Shown: positions 32,601-45,478, counted from the first letter of the stretch. The stretch is DNA of 64,000 nt from Ulva prolifera (GCA_023078555.1 CM041198.1:11537874-11601873), one strand, 5' to 3'. Made by a program: numbers and translations. Notes: generated by a model from the sequence alone, not told the origin.

Positions 32601-35600
32601 TGCAGTGTTTTCTGGCAGAATGATGCTTTGGAAGCAGTGAAAAAGAAACTTGGCCGTGGTCTTCGAGCTCCTAATGGAAAGCAGGACCTTTCTTTGATTC
32701 CCTCACAAGATCGCATTTGCTTCTCGATTGAGCCCAACGCGGCCATGATTCCTGCAAAGCAGGCAAGGCGCTTCAACCTGCACGGGTTGTCGACACTCTC
32801 AGGGGTTCGCCGAGAGCTACTGCAATTGCTCTCAGGCCAAGATGTGCGCCTCACTTTGTTGGACCCTCACAGGCTCTGTATACATCATAATGTGATGACC
32901 TGATCGAATCCAGGCTTCGTCTGCCAAGGGTATGCTATCTTTCACTGCAGTGGCCGATGTGGACACGCCACAGATCAACTTTTCGTCCAGAACCCTATCA
33001 TTTGAGTACTTGTATCATCCTCTCTTGAAAAGCCCCCCCAAGACGCGCACAGTATGTCTGTGCAACAGGGGCAAGACTCCTCTCACCGCAGCGATCCGTG
33101 CAAACACGCCATTCAGCGTCATTCCGACAGTTGTGCGCCTGGAGCCAGGCAGCCCTGTCCAAGCTACCATCAGTATGAATCATGCCTATCGAAAAGATTT
33201 GGTCAGTCATAGACCCAGGTCAGTTGTTCTATTGAACAACCATGGCTAATACTGGATTGACATATGTTATAAATTGCCTGAGCTTCTGCAGGAAGAAATT
33301 AGAAGTGACATTTCAGGACAACCCACATGTAGAGTATGTAGAGCTTCATGGCAACATAAGTTACCCCAACATACTCCTGAGCAAGACAACAGTGACTTTC
33401 GCAAGCACCTTGAATGACACCATAACAGCGCAATCTCTCACTGTTACGAACACATGCGAGGTGCCCGTGAAATATCATTGGGACCTCACTAATGGCCGAA
33501 TTGGAGACGTGGGCTCGGCTGATGGTGCCATGGTAGACGTCGCAGCAAATGAGCTTTTTGATATCAGGCCTATCGAGGGCTTGCTACATCCTGGTGAATC
33601 GGAGTCTTTACGAATCAGTTACTTCGCGAAAGCCAACCTCAAGGCACATGCATCTGCAACAATGCATGTACAAGGTGGTCCGGACACCCATGTCACACTG
33701 CAAGCGATGGCTAGCAAAACATGTTTTCATCTAGAACCACGTTTGATCAAATGCGGACTCTGCCAATACAGTCAAACCGTGCACAGGGATATCACCATTG
33801 CCAATCCCTCAATGTGCGTTGCCATCATCCTCAAACTGGTCATGTCTCCACACCACACAAAGTCAACAAATACTAAACAAACAGTTTTCCGTCATGCAGG
33901 GTCCCGTTCAGGTGGAGATACAATGGTGAAGCACTTGCAAGGCAAAGTGTTCTGACATGCATGCCAGTACATGGGACCATACAGCCAGGTGAAAACCAAA
34001 TTGTGACACTAAAAGTCAGGCCTGGGGCTCCATGCATTATACGTGAGGTTGTGCATTTTGAAATTGCTCATTTTGAACCTATCGCGGTGTACATTCATGT
34101 TGAAGGCGTATACACATCAGTGGCTCTGTCATTGCCACGGCCCGATGAAGCATTGCGAATAGATCAGGTATATCGAGCTTGTGCAAGATTACAGGCTTCT
34201 GGAAGTACGGTATTGCAAAGGATATTACAGAAGGACTCAAAATATCTGAAGCAGTTTCAAGGTATGTCCCAAAACGAGCTGTCTATCATGCATCAATCTG
34301 AAGCGGGTTCCAAGCGTAAGCTTGATGAAGATACGCTGCGAGCAAGCCATAGTCACTGATGCAGATGCGCCGCAGAAGCATCCACTTCCGCAGCTGGATG
34401 GCGTGGATTTGTTTGGCACCATCTGCATGGCAGCTGATGGCCTGACACAGATCGAGGTTGATTGTGAAGCCGATCGTCAAAGGATCTGTGACCTCCTGCT
34501 GGCCAGAGACCAGGTTGATCCGACTACAGAAAACAGTGCAAGGAATACTCCACACAACATGCAACCTTTGCCGTCAACTCCTGGCATGAAGAAGTATATG
34601 AAAGTACTCTGCAAGCATTCTACACTGCCAGCCGTGACGGCATGCACATATGTACTGGACTTTGGGATCGTCATTAAAGGGACAAGCGTCCGCCGCACAT
34701 TCAGGTTACAAAATACGTCCACATCTCATGGAGCTGTCAGTGTCGATAAGGGTTTACTCGAAGCATTTGGCTGCACACTGCGACCAGACAAATTGCCGAG
34801 GCTGCCAGCACTTCCCGACAGATCCTGCACCGACATAATGCTGACTTTTAATACACAGGCTCCCCAAATTTTACAAGGCAACGTGGACTTCCACCTGCCT
34901 TTGTTGGTACAGCATGGACCACCTGTCTTGGTCAATGTAAAGGCTGATGTAGCTGTGCCCGAGCTCACGTGTGACAGCAGTGATCTTGACTTTGGCACAG
35001 TCATCTGTGGCATGGCCAGAGTCCTCACCATTCGGCTATCGAATCCTGGTGTAGTCCAAGCAGAGTGGTGTGTGAAGAAGCCTGCAGAAGCCGGTGACCT
35101 ACGGGACTGGAGTTCTTTCCGATGTGACCCTGTCTCAGGTGTGGTTGAAGCGCACAGCCATACTGACGTCAATGTAATATTTGTGCCTCAGCATCCCGGG
35201 CAGAGATTCACGGACTACAAACAAGACTTGGCTATCAAGGTTGCATGCAGCCGAACGATCATGCTGCATGCAACTGGTCGCAGTATTTTGAACAAGGTCA
35301 AGATTTTGCCGAAAGAGCTTGATTTAGGAGCTGTTCATCCAGCTGGCCAGCCAGCACACGGAGAGCTGCAGTTATCCAACCCTGGGTCCGTCCCAATAGA
35401 AGTATTTGCTGTGGACTTTGATACGCAGTGGGCAGAGGAAGCGGCAATTCTGTCAGCATGGAATGGCTACCGTGATGAATGGGGATTTGCGCTCTTGAAG
35501 CCCAGAAGGTTACGAGAAGCGCTATGGGAGCACATCAAGCGGGACGTGGAGGTAAGCGCTAGGATGAAACATCCTGGTGAAGGTGTCATTCAAGGCCGCG

Positions 35601-37473
35601 CTGGGGATGCCTGTCAAGTGGATCCCAACATACCTCGCTCTACAGAGGGCGCGCATGCACCTCCGACAGTAGTAGCAGGAACAACCCATGGCAGATGCAG
35701 CAATACTGTGTCGGAGCAAGAGTTTGTGAATGCAAGAGCAGCTCCGCAGAAGCCTTTCATTGCAGTTGTGAGCTGCTTTCAGGCCGACATCGCATTTCAT
35801 CAAGCTCAGCTGCTGGCTGAGCGATACTCAGTCCCACTTACGAGCATGGATCACCTGATTCTAGAAGCTGGCGAGCTCCACCATATTCACAGTGAAGACG
35901 GCAGGTTATTTGGAGACATGCTTTACGATGACCTTATTGGATGGGAGGCTGGGGGGGCTCTGGATAATGAACATCCTCACCCATATTTGTCCACCCCAGC
36001 ACAGCAACGTGATGATTTGATGATCTCAGCATTCAAAGAAGCCGTGCAGCAGTCCAAATATGCAAAGGGGTTCGTCATTTTGGGAACAGCATGTGAATAT
36101 TCGCCATCGGCTCTGGATCCTCTGATGCAAGCAATATTTGCTGTGCGAGGCCCTGACAGCGTATACATCATTGACTTGTACATAGACCAAGAAAGTGCCC
36201 ACAGGCGCTACATGGACACGCTCTCAGAAGAAGAACGGTCTGCCGCTGTGGACAGGATAGAGGAGCTTCGGGCAATTACTGAAAATTCCTTGACACACGC
36301 TGCATTGAGCAAGAATAAGAAGGCATCTCCAAAAAAGACACGCCCTGTGGATCTTCCCAAATGTCCTCCCAAATGTCCTCTGGGCATTGATCCCATGTTT
36401 GGAGAGCGGTACTCACAGTATTCTGCAACCTTGGAGCCTTGGTACCAAGCCGCAGATGGTCAGCCACCCGCAAGTGATGCCGTCAGGGAGCTCAGGGTGA
36501 TCCCAATCGATATTCAGCAAGTGAAACCCTCAGATATACATGATCAGATAATTGGCCTCCGCTTTGATATGGATTCCATGACGCTCGCGCTTCCCGCAGT
36601 CCAGGTGCTCCTGTCGGCCATGATAGCTAGGTAGTCAATATTGGATAAGCACGGATCGAACAGTGTGCTCCGATTGTGCAGGCAGACGGAGCAAGAGTTC
36701 CCCCTGGCTATGATGTCCAGGTGGTCCGGAGGCCTGCTATTCCTGTAGCACACGACGGCCAGCAGCTTTTGTCGTTGCACACAATCGACGATGAAGACCA
36801 GGAAGGCCATGCGGCAGCTACTTCGCGATGGGTCATTCAACCGGGCTGCACCGTTCGCGTGAGAGTGCAATTCGCAAGTACCGAAGTCGCCGATCTGTCC
36901 ACGCGCCTAGCGCTCATGACACAAGTGGGTGGTGCCATATCTGAGAGCACTGTCCGTGCTTCTTGTGCATATCCAGAGGTTAGTTTGGATCCAAAGAGCA
37001 TTTTCCCCAGAATTCAGCGCAAAGCAAAGGCAGGAGTCGAGCTGCGTCACTGCTACGCCATACAGCCAGGACACTTTGACTTCGGGCCTCTTCCTGTTTC
37101 AAGAGAGCGTCCAGCCTCAGGAAACTCTTCAGACCCTCCGAACAAACATACGGCATGTTTGAAACTTGAAAACAATGGCAAATTTATTGCACATGTCAAG
37201 CTTGAGTTGGTGTCACTTGCCAATGATGCACTCAGCGCCCCACCAGGCAGCAAAGCAGGGAAAGCCAGGAAAGCACCCCCAAAGCCTCTTTCTGCATTCT
37301 CTATCAAACCCAATGAAGTTTGGGTAGATGTGGGACAGACCAAAGAGTTTGAACTTTCGTGTTTCCCATTAGAGCAAGGCCCCGTGGAGGATGCTCTGAG
37401 GATAACTGTGGTGGACAGCCCCTTAAGTAGCGAATTTTCTATTATTGCGGCTGGCCAGGGAACCGTCGCATAG
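29608..37473 (+). CDS. HYDIN: HYDIN, ciliary central-pair protein with ASH domains and a kinase-like domain
   Basis: The multi-exon gene encodes serial ASH/MSP-like domains and follows HYDIN in order. The probable first exon, 29608-29670 (MGACKRQGAQG), joins in phase to 29762-29935 (PRPPTVFFSDYEPPQVLSAT). Then come 30025-30810 (KVAPGMEAQFTVVFRPPESR), 30903-31387 (GVGLGPRAMFSYDLLDVGDV), 31456-31907, 32034 onward (EQLVKFTLRTKR), 32930-33200, 33291-33820 (FDIRPIEGLLHPGESESLR), 33900-34260, and a long exon to about 36630 containing an adenylate-kinase-like domain (QAQLLAERYSVPLTSMDHLI; EEERSAAVDRIEEL). The last exon, to 37473, has further ASH sequence. HYDIN builds the C2b projection of motile cilia. 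The Walker A loop is not recognisable, and the product, about 2,200 residues, is roughly half the usual length. Confidence 0.93.
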
Positions 37474-38052
37474 CTACAATGTCTTTGCATTCCTGTACAA
37501 AGGGTTCAGCACTGATATGAAAGAAAGATAAACACATTGCTGTTGATCAACCTGGCCAAACAGCCTGCTCGCCAGGCTAGCCAGATCACCCTCCCAAGTG
37601 TGGAGCGAGGGTAGGGACCAATCTGGATGGCGCCATTGCCGGCATGTAATATAACCCTGCGATTTGCATTGCTCAATGTTTTGTGAGACTGCAGGCATTT
37701 ATTTTATGCAGAAAGCAGCTTGATGCACATGGCAGCACACCACATCAGACCAACCCTATGTGCCCATTTGATTCCCACTTTCAGATGAAAACCTGTTCAT
37801 GCGCACTTGACTGGCACAGCGAAGTGGGGAACACGACAGCACACATGCTGTGAAACACAAATGTAGATGCATGCATGTTGTTTCAATGGGAGGCGCTGCT
37901 AAGCCAACTCCTGGCAGTGATTTATACACCTTGTCTCCTCTCGTGCTTGTAGCTCCAATTCATTTTGAATCGTTAATGAGCACGAACGAGTCTGAAGCCA
38001 CACACCCCACTTTCTGCACTGTCACGCAACTCGCCACACGGAAAAGAAATTA
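37474..38052. other. Convergent intergenic region HYDIN/accA
   Basis: No gene is visible. TGTAA at 37646, about 170 bp after the HYDIN stop, equals the polyadenylation signal typical of chlorophyte mRNAs, but one occurrence proves little. Confidence 0.4.
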
Positions 38053-40888
38053 CTAAACACTGTTGTTACCAATGGCTTCTTTCACAACTGGAGCTTCCTC
38101 ATCAGAGTCACTCTTCGAGGTAGCTTCAGATGTGTACCTACCGGAATCGGGCAGTCCAGTTGGCGAAGCACCCATTGATGTTGGGGGCATCAACCACTCC
38201 TTCTTCGCCTCCATCGTACTCTCCCAGTCTTCAGTCATCTTGTCAAAAATATCCCAGTATGCTGCCTCTTGCTCGTCCTTCACAGATACACCAAATAGCA
38301 TTGGAAAACGCCTGGCCATCAAATTCAGGGCAAGACGGTGCAGCCATGCATGTGTGGTGGGTCTCCCTTGAGTGCATGTGCCAGTATGTGTGAGAAGCTC
38401 AACGAGACATAATCACCACAAATTCAAAAATTCAAATGACAAGGTGCGAGCAATTCACCTCCGCCCATCGGCCAGTCTTGGTGGTCACCCCTTGGGCCGC
38501 CTCACGCCGCGCGTCAGCACTCTTCCAATCGCCTCCTTCAACTAGATACTCACGGAACTGCCCAAGTTTCCTGAACTTGCTGTACCGATCTGCTTTGATC
38601 TGCTCCTCCGTCAAACCTTCAAACTCTCTGCAGCACAAGAATCAGTGCTGTGAACCACCTAAAAAACGAATGCTGCTACCCATTCGGCAGGGCTGGGCAC
38701 GCGGGACACATGAACACAGAATCCACTTTCCTACCATCACGATCTGACAGAAGCCTTGCCTTGGCCTGGGATGCAGTACACAGCAGCAGGTGCACTGGGC
38801 GCACCCAAAGGTCTTCAAGATGGCCTCCTTAACGAACGGGAACGATCCCATTGGGTTGCGGTGTGCACCGCCCAAGGGCTCGTCAATGACACCGTCCATA
38901 ACCTCAAACCCAATAAGGTCCTGGGCTGTGATTCGCAAAGCTTCTGTCGCGATGCCAGTCTCTTCACGACTTTTCCACAGAATCGCCGCACACGCCTCAG
39001 GACTTGCAACGTAGTAGACTGCGTTCTCCATGATGAGACTTCGGTTGGCGCAGCCAATGGCCAGGGCCCCACCAGAGCCCCCCTCACCGATGACAACGGA
39101 GATGATCGGCACCCGAATGCCAAACATTTCCCTCAGATTGCGTGCAATGGCCTCACCCTGCCCAAGTTCCTCAGCCGAACGTCCCGCAAACGCTCCAGGA
39201 GTATCCACAAATGTCAGGATAGGCATGCCAAACTTGTCTGCATACCTGCACTCCAGCAGTCCGGAGTTGCGGTTGCAGCCAATGGCCTGTCCGCCCAGGT
39301 GAACATACTGACAAGAGTGTGGCTTTTTCTGTACATCACCAGAAGACACAGGTCACAAGCGTTGATTCAATACACATTCGTTGCACCATACTGTCAGCTT
39401 ATACTGCTGATGATGTCCAATGAATACGGGATCCTGCGGAGCTACCTTGCATCGCGATATCGCCAGGCACCACAACCAAGATGGCTCGTCCAGTGTAGAG
39501 GGAACCGCACTGCATGAAACGCAACGCCTTGCGATAACCGTTGGGCTGCGGCATGGCAAAATTGCGGAAGATGTTTTCCTTCGTGTTTCGCCCTTTCTGC
39601 TGGCCGATCATCATGAAGGAGATGCCATCGATAGATGCCAGGCCACAGACTACTGCAGCATCATCTAGGCCTCCACGATCCCCATGCAGCTCCACAAATT
39701 TATCCGAGATGTTGTACGCAATATCAAGGAAAGTGGGGCGGGAAGGGTGGCGTGCGACTTGCAGGCGCTGAACTGGGGTCAAACGGGAGTAAGTATCCTG
39801 CCTCAATTGGATTGCTCGTGTCTCAAGTTCTTTGATCTGCTCTGTGACATCCACACCATTCTCCTCTGCCACCTGTCGTACCTACAACGCAATTGTGTTC
39901 AGATTTTAGTGACCACACCCTAGCGCATCACGCTTGCCAGCACGTGGCAACCAAGGGTAGCATCCTGTTGACGGCTTACACACTGAAGCTGTATCTGAAA
40001 CTTCATTGAGTGCTCCTGGGCAGCCTCCTGCGGAACCGCATGATCTGGACAGAAAATCTCTGAACAGCAGTACTTCCTGTGCACGAGGCTGCAACGATTC
40101 GATGACAATTTCGCATATGGACGAAATTTGCAACACTCATTGCGAAATGCATCAGCATGGCTGGCAGACGCCGTTGCGCCCCCCGCTGCATGTTGACCTG
40201 GGCATCCATGCTCAACGGCAACGGGACGATCGCCAACAGTATAGGCATAGCACAGCCTACGGTCATCTTCACGTAAGGGAAATTACACTATTGTTTTGTA
40301 TCGACATTGATGCAGAAGCGCGGGGTCGATGTGCAATAGACTCATCACCATTCTGTGTGTTGTGGCGCACGTGGTCGGTGAACAGTATGCGCGACGCGCA
40401 CGCGGCTACATATGTATGATCTGCAATATTATAACTTGCAAATTCGGGTCCATTTGCCGGTTTGCTAGGCTGCCATACCGACATGCGGCGTGTACACGCC
40501 TGCTCTACTTGAGCGAGCTGCGGCCCCATTCACGCGTCAACACCGCATTGAAAGGAATCTGAGGGCAATTACATGCGTAACCTTAGTATACTGAACTGGT
40601 GCACACGATGCCGGATATACCATCGCACACCTCTCTGATTCGGCGGTCCAGCTCAACCAGCGGCTTCTCAAAGTCCAGTACAGCAGTTGCTGGCGGAGCG
40701 GACGACACTGGGTCAAATTCTGCCTTCAAGTGATTGAACCATGCGTCACCGGCCTTGTGGGCTGGCTCATCCGACTCTCCCTCAGCACGCACAACCAATC
40801 GCGCATGCCTGTTTCTGTGCCTGGGTATGAGCCGCACGGTCGGATAAAGTCTTGTGGCCAGGCCGGGCGTGCACGCAGGGCACCTCAT
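38053..40888 (-). CDS. accA: Acetyl-CoA carboxylase carboxyltransferase alpha subunit, plastid-targeted
   Basis: Five exons are visible on the minus strand. 40888-40631 starts MRCPACTPGLATRLYPT, an Arg-rich, acid-poor leader ending VVRAEG (a likely transit peptide), then FEKPLVELDRRIRE. 39881-39511 holds LTPVQRLQVARHPSRPTFLD and QQKGRNTKENIFRNFAMP. 39245-38805 holds YADKFGMPILTFVDTPGAFA, GEGGSGGALAIGCANR and PEACAAILWKS, the carboxyltransferase core with its oxyanion-hole glycines, and EPLGGAHRNP. 38627-38459 and about 38340-38053 hold a helical tail ending in an acidic, Ser-rich stretch. The subunit transfers CO2 from carboxybiotin to acetyl-CoA together with beta (AccD), the first step of plastid fatty-acid synthesis. 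Introns rule out a bacterial or plastid gene. The last splice is unresolved. Confidence 0.95.
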
Positions 40889-41228
40889 ATTGCCAACGTA
40901 ATCTCAACACGCAAAATCGCAACACAGGACACGGCAACTAGCTAGTCAAGCCCTCTAGGCGAAGACCCTGCACTTGAGCGGATTAGATACACTGAAGGGC
41001 TACTGCGACTCTGCCGTGCAAAAGTATAGCATTACAATCCGACAACGCCATCGTCTTTGACGGACGCAAGCCTTCTGTGGCGTGAGGGCATCCTGCTCGC
41101 AATGATCGACCCCTCATGAATAGCAGCAAGCACATCATCGATCTAGGTCGGAAAAGTGCGCCAGTTGACCGAAAATGCAATGAAATTCACCAAGAATCTC
41201 AATTGCAGAGCTATAGGCGGCTGAGTGG
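40889..41228. promoter_or_regulatory. Gap between HOP2 end and accA start
   Basis: This 340 bp region lies upstream of accA on the minus strand and holds no open frame of note. It probably holds the accA promoter and the HOP2 3' end. Confidence 0.4.
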
Positions 41229-42714
41229 TCACGCTCGGCGTCTTTTGGCCGCCAATTGGGTGAAATCCCGCAAGGACACATTCATCGCTTCGTCGCTGTC
41301 GATGCCGGCATCTTCATAGACATCGTTTTCTTTCATCTCGCATCCTTCAGATATGATCTCCCTGCATTGTCGTGGCATCGACGCATGCGACTTACACTGC
41401 GGATTGTTGACTGTGTTTTTAACGTGCCGTCATCACATGGGGGCCAAGCCAAGCGTCGATTGACAAGAATGCATCTGTGCATAGTTGGAGCGCACCAAAC
41501 ATTAGCAAATATGCGCTTCCTTTGTTGCCATGCATCTAAACGCGTTCGCAGTTCCTGCAAGCATTTGCAAACAGGGTGAAAATTTTGCTCATGAAAGACC
41601 GAATAATTGCTACCGATGAACAGCATACCAAAGAACATTCTTCTCTCACTGTGTTCAGAGTCCCCAGATCATTTGTGGTAAATGTCAAGGAGAAACTTAC
41701 CTGCTCGACATTGTCGTAGTCTGCTGCTGAAATGGTGATCTTGCCAGCTCGCAATGGCGTCACCCGTTTATGTAGCTGGCTCACCTGCATGTCCAACTTG
41801 CTGCATGCAGCTGATACGTTTCACAGTATCCCACATGATAAAAGGCCATCGTGAAGTCGGATCTGAGACGAAGAAGAGAAATTTGAAGGCACAAGCCGGC
41901 GCTCAACAAGACAGGGTAATGAAGCGTGATGTATCACCTCTTGTTCAAGTTTGCTGCAATCTTCTGTGATCTGGGTGATGGTGATCGCACTTCTCAAAGA
42001 GGCCAGCTCTGCACATGTCACCAGCATGAGTGCCTCACTTTGTACAACAATCTCAATCATTACATGATGACCAGCATTTTTCATTAATCAAATTGCACTT
42101 TTCACACCTCTTTGATGTTGCTTCACAGTGGATTGAATCTCTGCAACAGTGCTGGACATCTTTGTGTTGCTTGCACGCCTTTGGTCCAGCTCCTGCAGCG
42201 CAGGACACAACATGAAATGTACACAATCCTGTTCCCTGTCTAGAGACCAGTGATTTCCGAACATTCGATCAACACTGGCAGGGCTTGTGAAACCCCTGAA
42301 CCAGTGCGCCATGAGCGCGACAGCATACCGCTCTGTCCAATACTTGACCATCATGCTGAGGCAAATATATTTTGGTCTTGCCAAACTCCTGCAGCAAAGA
42401 AGCCACACTTAGGAATTCCAGTGATGTGTTGGCAGATACTGCTTGTGCAACCTGTTGTGGCCGCTCACACATCCACAACGCAGCTGCAACCACAAGACGT
42501 CGCGGGCATAGAGGCAGCGGCTACACGTTGAGACCTGGAAAGGCTGGCCGTCGTATACCTTTACTCTAATCTTCTTGGCCTGGGCCAAAGCATCGAGGGA
42601 CCGTTGCGCCTGGGGCTTCTTGACTCCTTTTGTTGCAAGAAGATCCGCTACCGCTTGCACATTGAACGGCCGGTCGTGCGTCACGAGACAATTCAGCACC
42701 AGCGCGTCTGCCAT
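41229..42714 (-). CDS. HOP2: HOP2 (PSMC3IP), meiotic homologous-pairing protein
   Basis: Exon 1 (42714-42535) encodes MADALVLNCLVTHDRPFNVQ and ATKGVKKPQAQRSLDALAQ, the winged-helix DNA-binding domain of Hop2. Exon 2 (42388-42344) adds EFGKTKIYLPQHDGQ, matching the KQKIYFADQDQ strand of human HOP2. Later exons carry a coiled coil (ALQELDQRRASNTKMSSTV; AELASLRSAITITQ; VSQLHKRVTPLRAG), then AWQQRKRIF. The last exon has YEDAGIDSDEAMNVSLRDF and ends RRRA-stop at 41229, matching the conserved C-terminus FEEVGIETDEDYNV. With MND1 it stimulates Dmc1/Rad51 strand exchange. Its presence implies a meiotic capacity. Some inner exon borders are approximate. Confidence 0.93.
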
Positions 42715-43763
42715 GTTACTTCGGCTGACTGTGCTGCGTACTGCGGAAATGAACCACTGCCTACGACATGGAAGTGAATGCAGACTGTCGAAATGATCGA
42801 TTCGTCGCGCGGGCTACACCTTTGTCGAGGGACATGAGCATTATCGTTAGTCTTGGAGAAGGAAACAGTAGGTGCCATGGAGGTCCACCTGGAAACGGGA
42901 TTGCATGGGGTTGCGGCCTTCGTTGACCAGCGCGAGACCGTCCGGTTCGAATGCATGTCTGCACCGAAAACTCGGTGCCCTGTGAATTGTGTGCAGACAG
43001 CCATCTTCTGCAGCCACCGATTCATCCAGACTGAATGTACGAGCACCGTTTACTGTACATACCAATGCCAATGGGAGTGCTCTGCTGACGCATGACCTTG
43101 TTGTAACAATAGCTCTGCACATTGGCCGTTTGGGGCAAGATGTCCAAGCGGTTGTACAGTACTGAGGAATCTTTGAGCGCTGCACCTGCACCTGCACAAT
43201 CAATGTCACGTGTGCCAGCGTCACGGTATCGAGCCGCCAGCTTGGCTGATCTACAAGCTGTGAATTGTAGAACATGTGCGTTCAGAACATGTGCGTGCTT
43301 GACCTGGCAGGAATACATGATGAATCTCTTGCGTTCTTGAACATGGCGTTTTTGGCAGGTACCTCTACTTGAAAACGTGCTTGCACTGAACAGATCTGTC
43401 ATATGCCACGGTGAAAGCGGGCACGCATCGCATAGCCTCCAGAGCTGCAGGCGGACGTTGCGGGTCATTTTTGGGTCGTGTTTACGGTGACCACTGTCCT
43501 GTGACGCAGGCGTGTGCATATCAAAGCAGCAGGTGGTGTCACGCTTCGGCTGATGACCTGTTCCAGCTGGGCGTGACGTCGTCCCACCGGCGCGCAGTCA
43601 CCTGCACAACGTGCAACTGCGCAGCCTAGGAGCACAAACAGACACACGATTGCGCCTTGTTGCGTCACAAGACACAATTGATTGTGTAATTGATGGCGCT
43701 GTGCTTTGCGCGACATGCTTGCGGTGCTGCCCAGCGAGGGCTGGCAAGACAGCGCTGCTTGCG
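42715..43763. other. No gene recognised
   Basis: No coding signal, LTR border or RNA gene is visible between HOP2 and the repeat interrupted by the PAT element. Confidence 0.45.
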
Positions 43764-43795
43764 CCAGAGGGGGGGGTCTGCACTCGGGCCATGCA
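43764..43795 (-). repeat. Palindrome repeat copy 1, tip left of the PAT element
   Basis: CCAGAGGGGGGGTCTGCACTC and the following GGGCCATGCA match, in reverse complement, the distal end of the repeat at 50550-50820. The rest of this copy continues at 48946. Confidence 0.8.
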
Positions 43796-43990
43796 TTTCT
43801 CCATTTGGCCTGACAACCAGTGGAACACTGGCAACCGAGATAAAGAGACAATACAGCAGGCAAACTGCACCTCGTATGCGGCACAATGTGCCAGCATCGC
43901 ACAGATGATTAAGCAAACACAAACAGATGAATCATCCATCTGTTGTAGTTTGACTGCTGCATGGACTTTCAACAATAACAGAGAATCGCA
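43796..43990 (+). repeat. Split repeat A1
   Basis: The left terminal repeat runs from TTTCTCCATTTGG to GAGAATCGCA. It is identical to A2 at 48394-48588. Confidence 0.97.
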
Positions 43991-44929
43991 GCGAGGATGG
44001 GTAGGTGTATGGCACCAGCAGGAACCGCCGATAGCGCGGAACGGTTTGAAGACTCTGCAAGTTCAATTTGAAATATCCACACGGACATTGTATGCTCTCA
44101 ACTCGGCAGAGCAGCAGTTGTGCAGCGAGGGCGCAGCAACTCATGGGCGTCGCAGTCAGTCCATCCTAAAGACAAGAGCACGAACATAACTGGAATGAAT
44201 TCATGTGTCATCGACAGAACAGTTATAAGCTACGCGCTGGCAAATCTGATGATGTTACGAACAGGATAGGCGACGGACTCTGGATGGTAGGGCGCCCACA
44301 TGCCAGCGACAGGGCAAAATAATTCCTGGAGAGTGTGCTTGAGTTTTCAGCGGAAACAACGAATCTAAAGGGGAACTGGCTGTCAATGATGTCACTTAAG
44401 AGCGGCAGACGGTACATGGACCAAATTCTTGTCAAGCTGCAACTGGAGACCAGCTGAAAGCCTACGAAGAGACTCTGATCTACGCAACTATCCCGAGTTT
44501 AGTATGGCTGGTGGGACATTCATCGAGAGCAGGCAGGCGGTGCTACGCAGTGCTGGTCGCCACAACATGGCTACTGCTGAGATTTATGTCGAAGGCATCA
44601 GTACCAACCATGGATTGTACACAAAGAACGCATGGCTGGAGCAAGCAGTGGAATATATAATTAAAACTTCCCAAGATTAGTTGCTGCTGGAAATTTCAGG
44701 CCTGCATACAAGAGCTTTGAGAGCATACAAACGTCCAACGAGCAAAAAGGAGCTATGCAATGATCAGGAACTTGGTTTGACCACAACTTTCGTCACTGCT
44801 CGCCTAAACTTGTGGGATAATCGTTAGCATCTGATGCAGGCCAGTGGTATCAGGTCCAGAGCACGGAGCAGAGCGCGTACATACACAGGCTGAATGACAA
44901 TGGAATGACAACACATTCAGAAAAGTGAG

Positions 44930-45405
44930 GACCTGCTGCGGCAGTGAGCTGCAGTGGTAGTGTAGCAAGAATCCGACCTGCCGGGTGGCAGTGCATCAAT
45001 AGTCCCACCTGCCGAGTAGCAGTGAAACCTCGACTTGCTGCGGCAGTGAATTCAAAGGCCTGCTGTGGCAGTGTCAAGATCCGACCTGCCGGGTAGCAGT
45101 GTGTCAAGATCCGACCTGCCGGGTAGCAGTGTATCAAGATCCGACCTGCCGGGTAGCAGTGTATCAAGCTCCGACCTGCCGGGTAGCAGTGTATCCAAGG
45201 GCCTGCGGGTCAGAGTTCAAGCCGACCTGCCGGGTAGCAGTGTATCCAAGGGCCTGCGGGTCAGAGTTCAAGCCGACCTGCCGGGTTGCAGTGTATCCAA
45301 GACCCTGCAGTGGCAGGTTTCAAGTCCGACCTGCCGGGTTGCAGTGTATCCAAGAGCCCGGAGTGGCAGTAATCCCATCCGACCTGCCGGGTAGCAGTGT
45401 AGGCC
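44930..45405 (+). repeat. Minisatellite inside the PAT element
   Basis: The core CCGACCTGCCGGGTAGCAGTG recurs about nine times, first with 30 bp periods (45080-45200, spacer like TATCAAGAT) and then with 52-53 bp periods. Copies at the left edge are more divergent. All frames are open in part, giving repeats such as CYPAGRILT or DLPGSSVS. The array lies before gag and may be regulatory or structural. Confidence 0.9.
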
Positions 45406-45478
45406 AAGCATCGACACAACAGCATGGCTGGCAGTTGGGCCAAGGTCGATTGTTGGACAGAGTGCTGACAGGGGACTT

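Noticed and set aside
38053..39881. Bacterial contamination suggested by strong AccA similarity
   Set aside because: The similarity is split by introns with GT...AG borders in matching phases, and the N-terminus looks like a plastid transit peptide.
44930..45405. CRISPR-like array
   Set aside because: The units are tandem with variable, partly repeated spacers, inside a eukaryotic mobile element. No cas genes are present.
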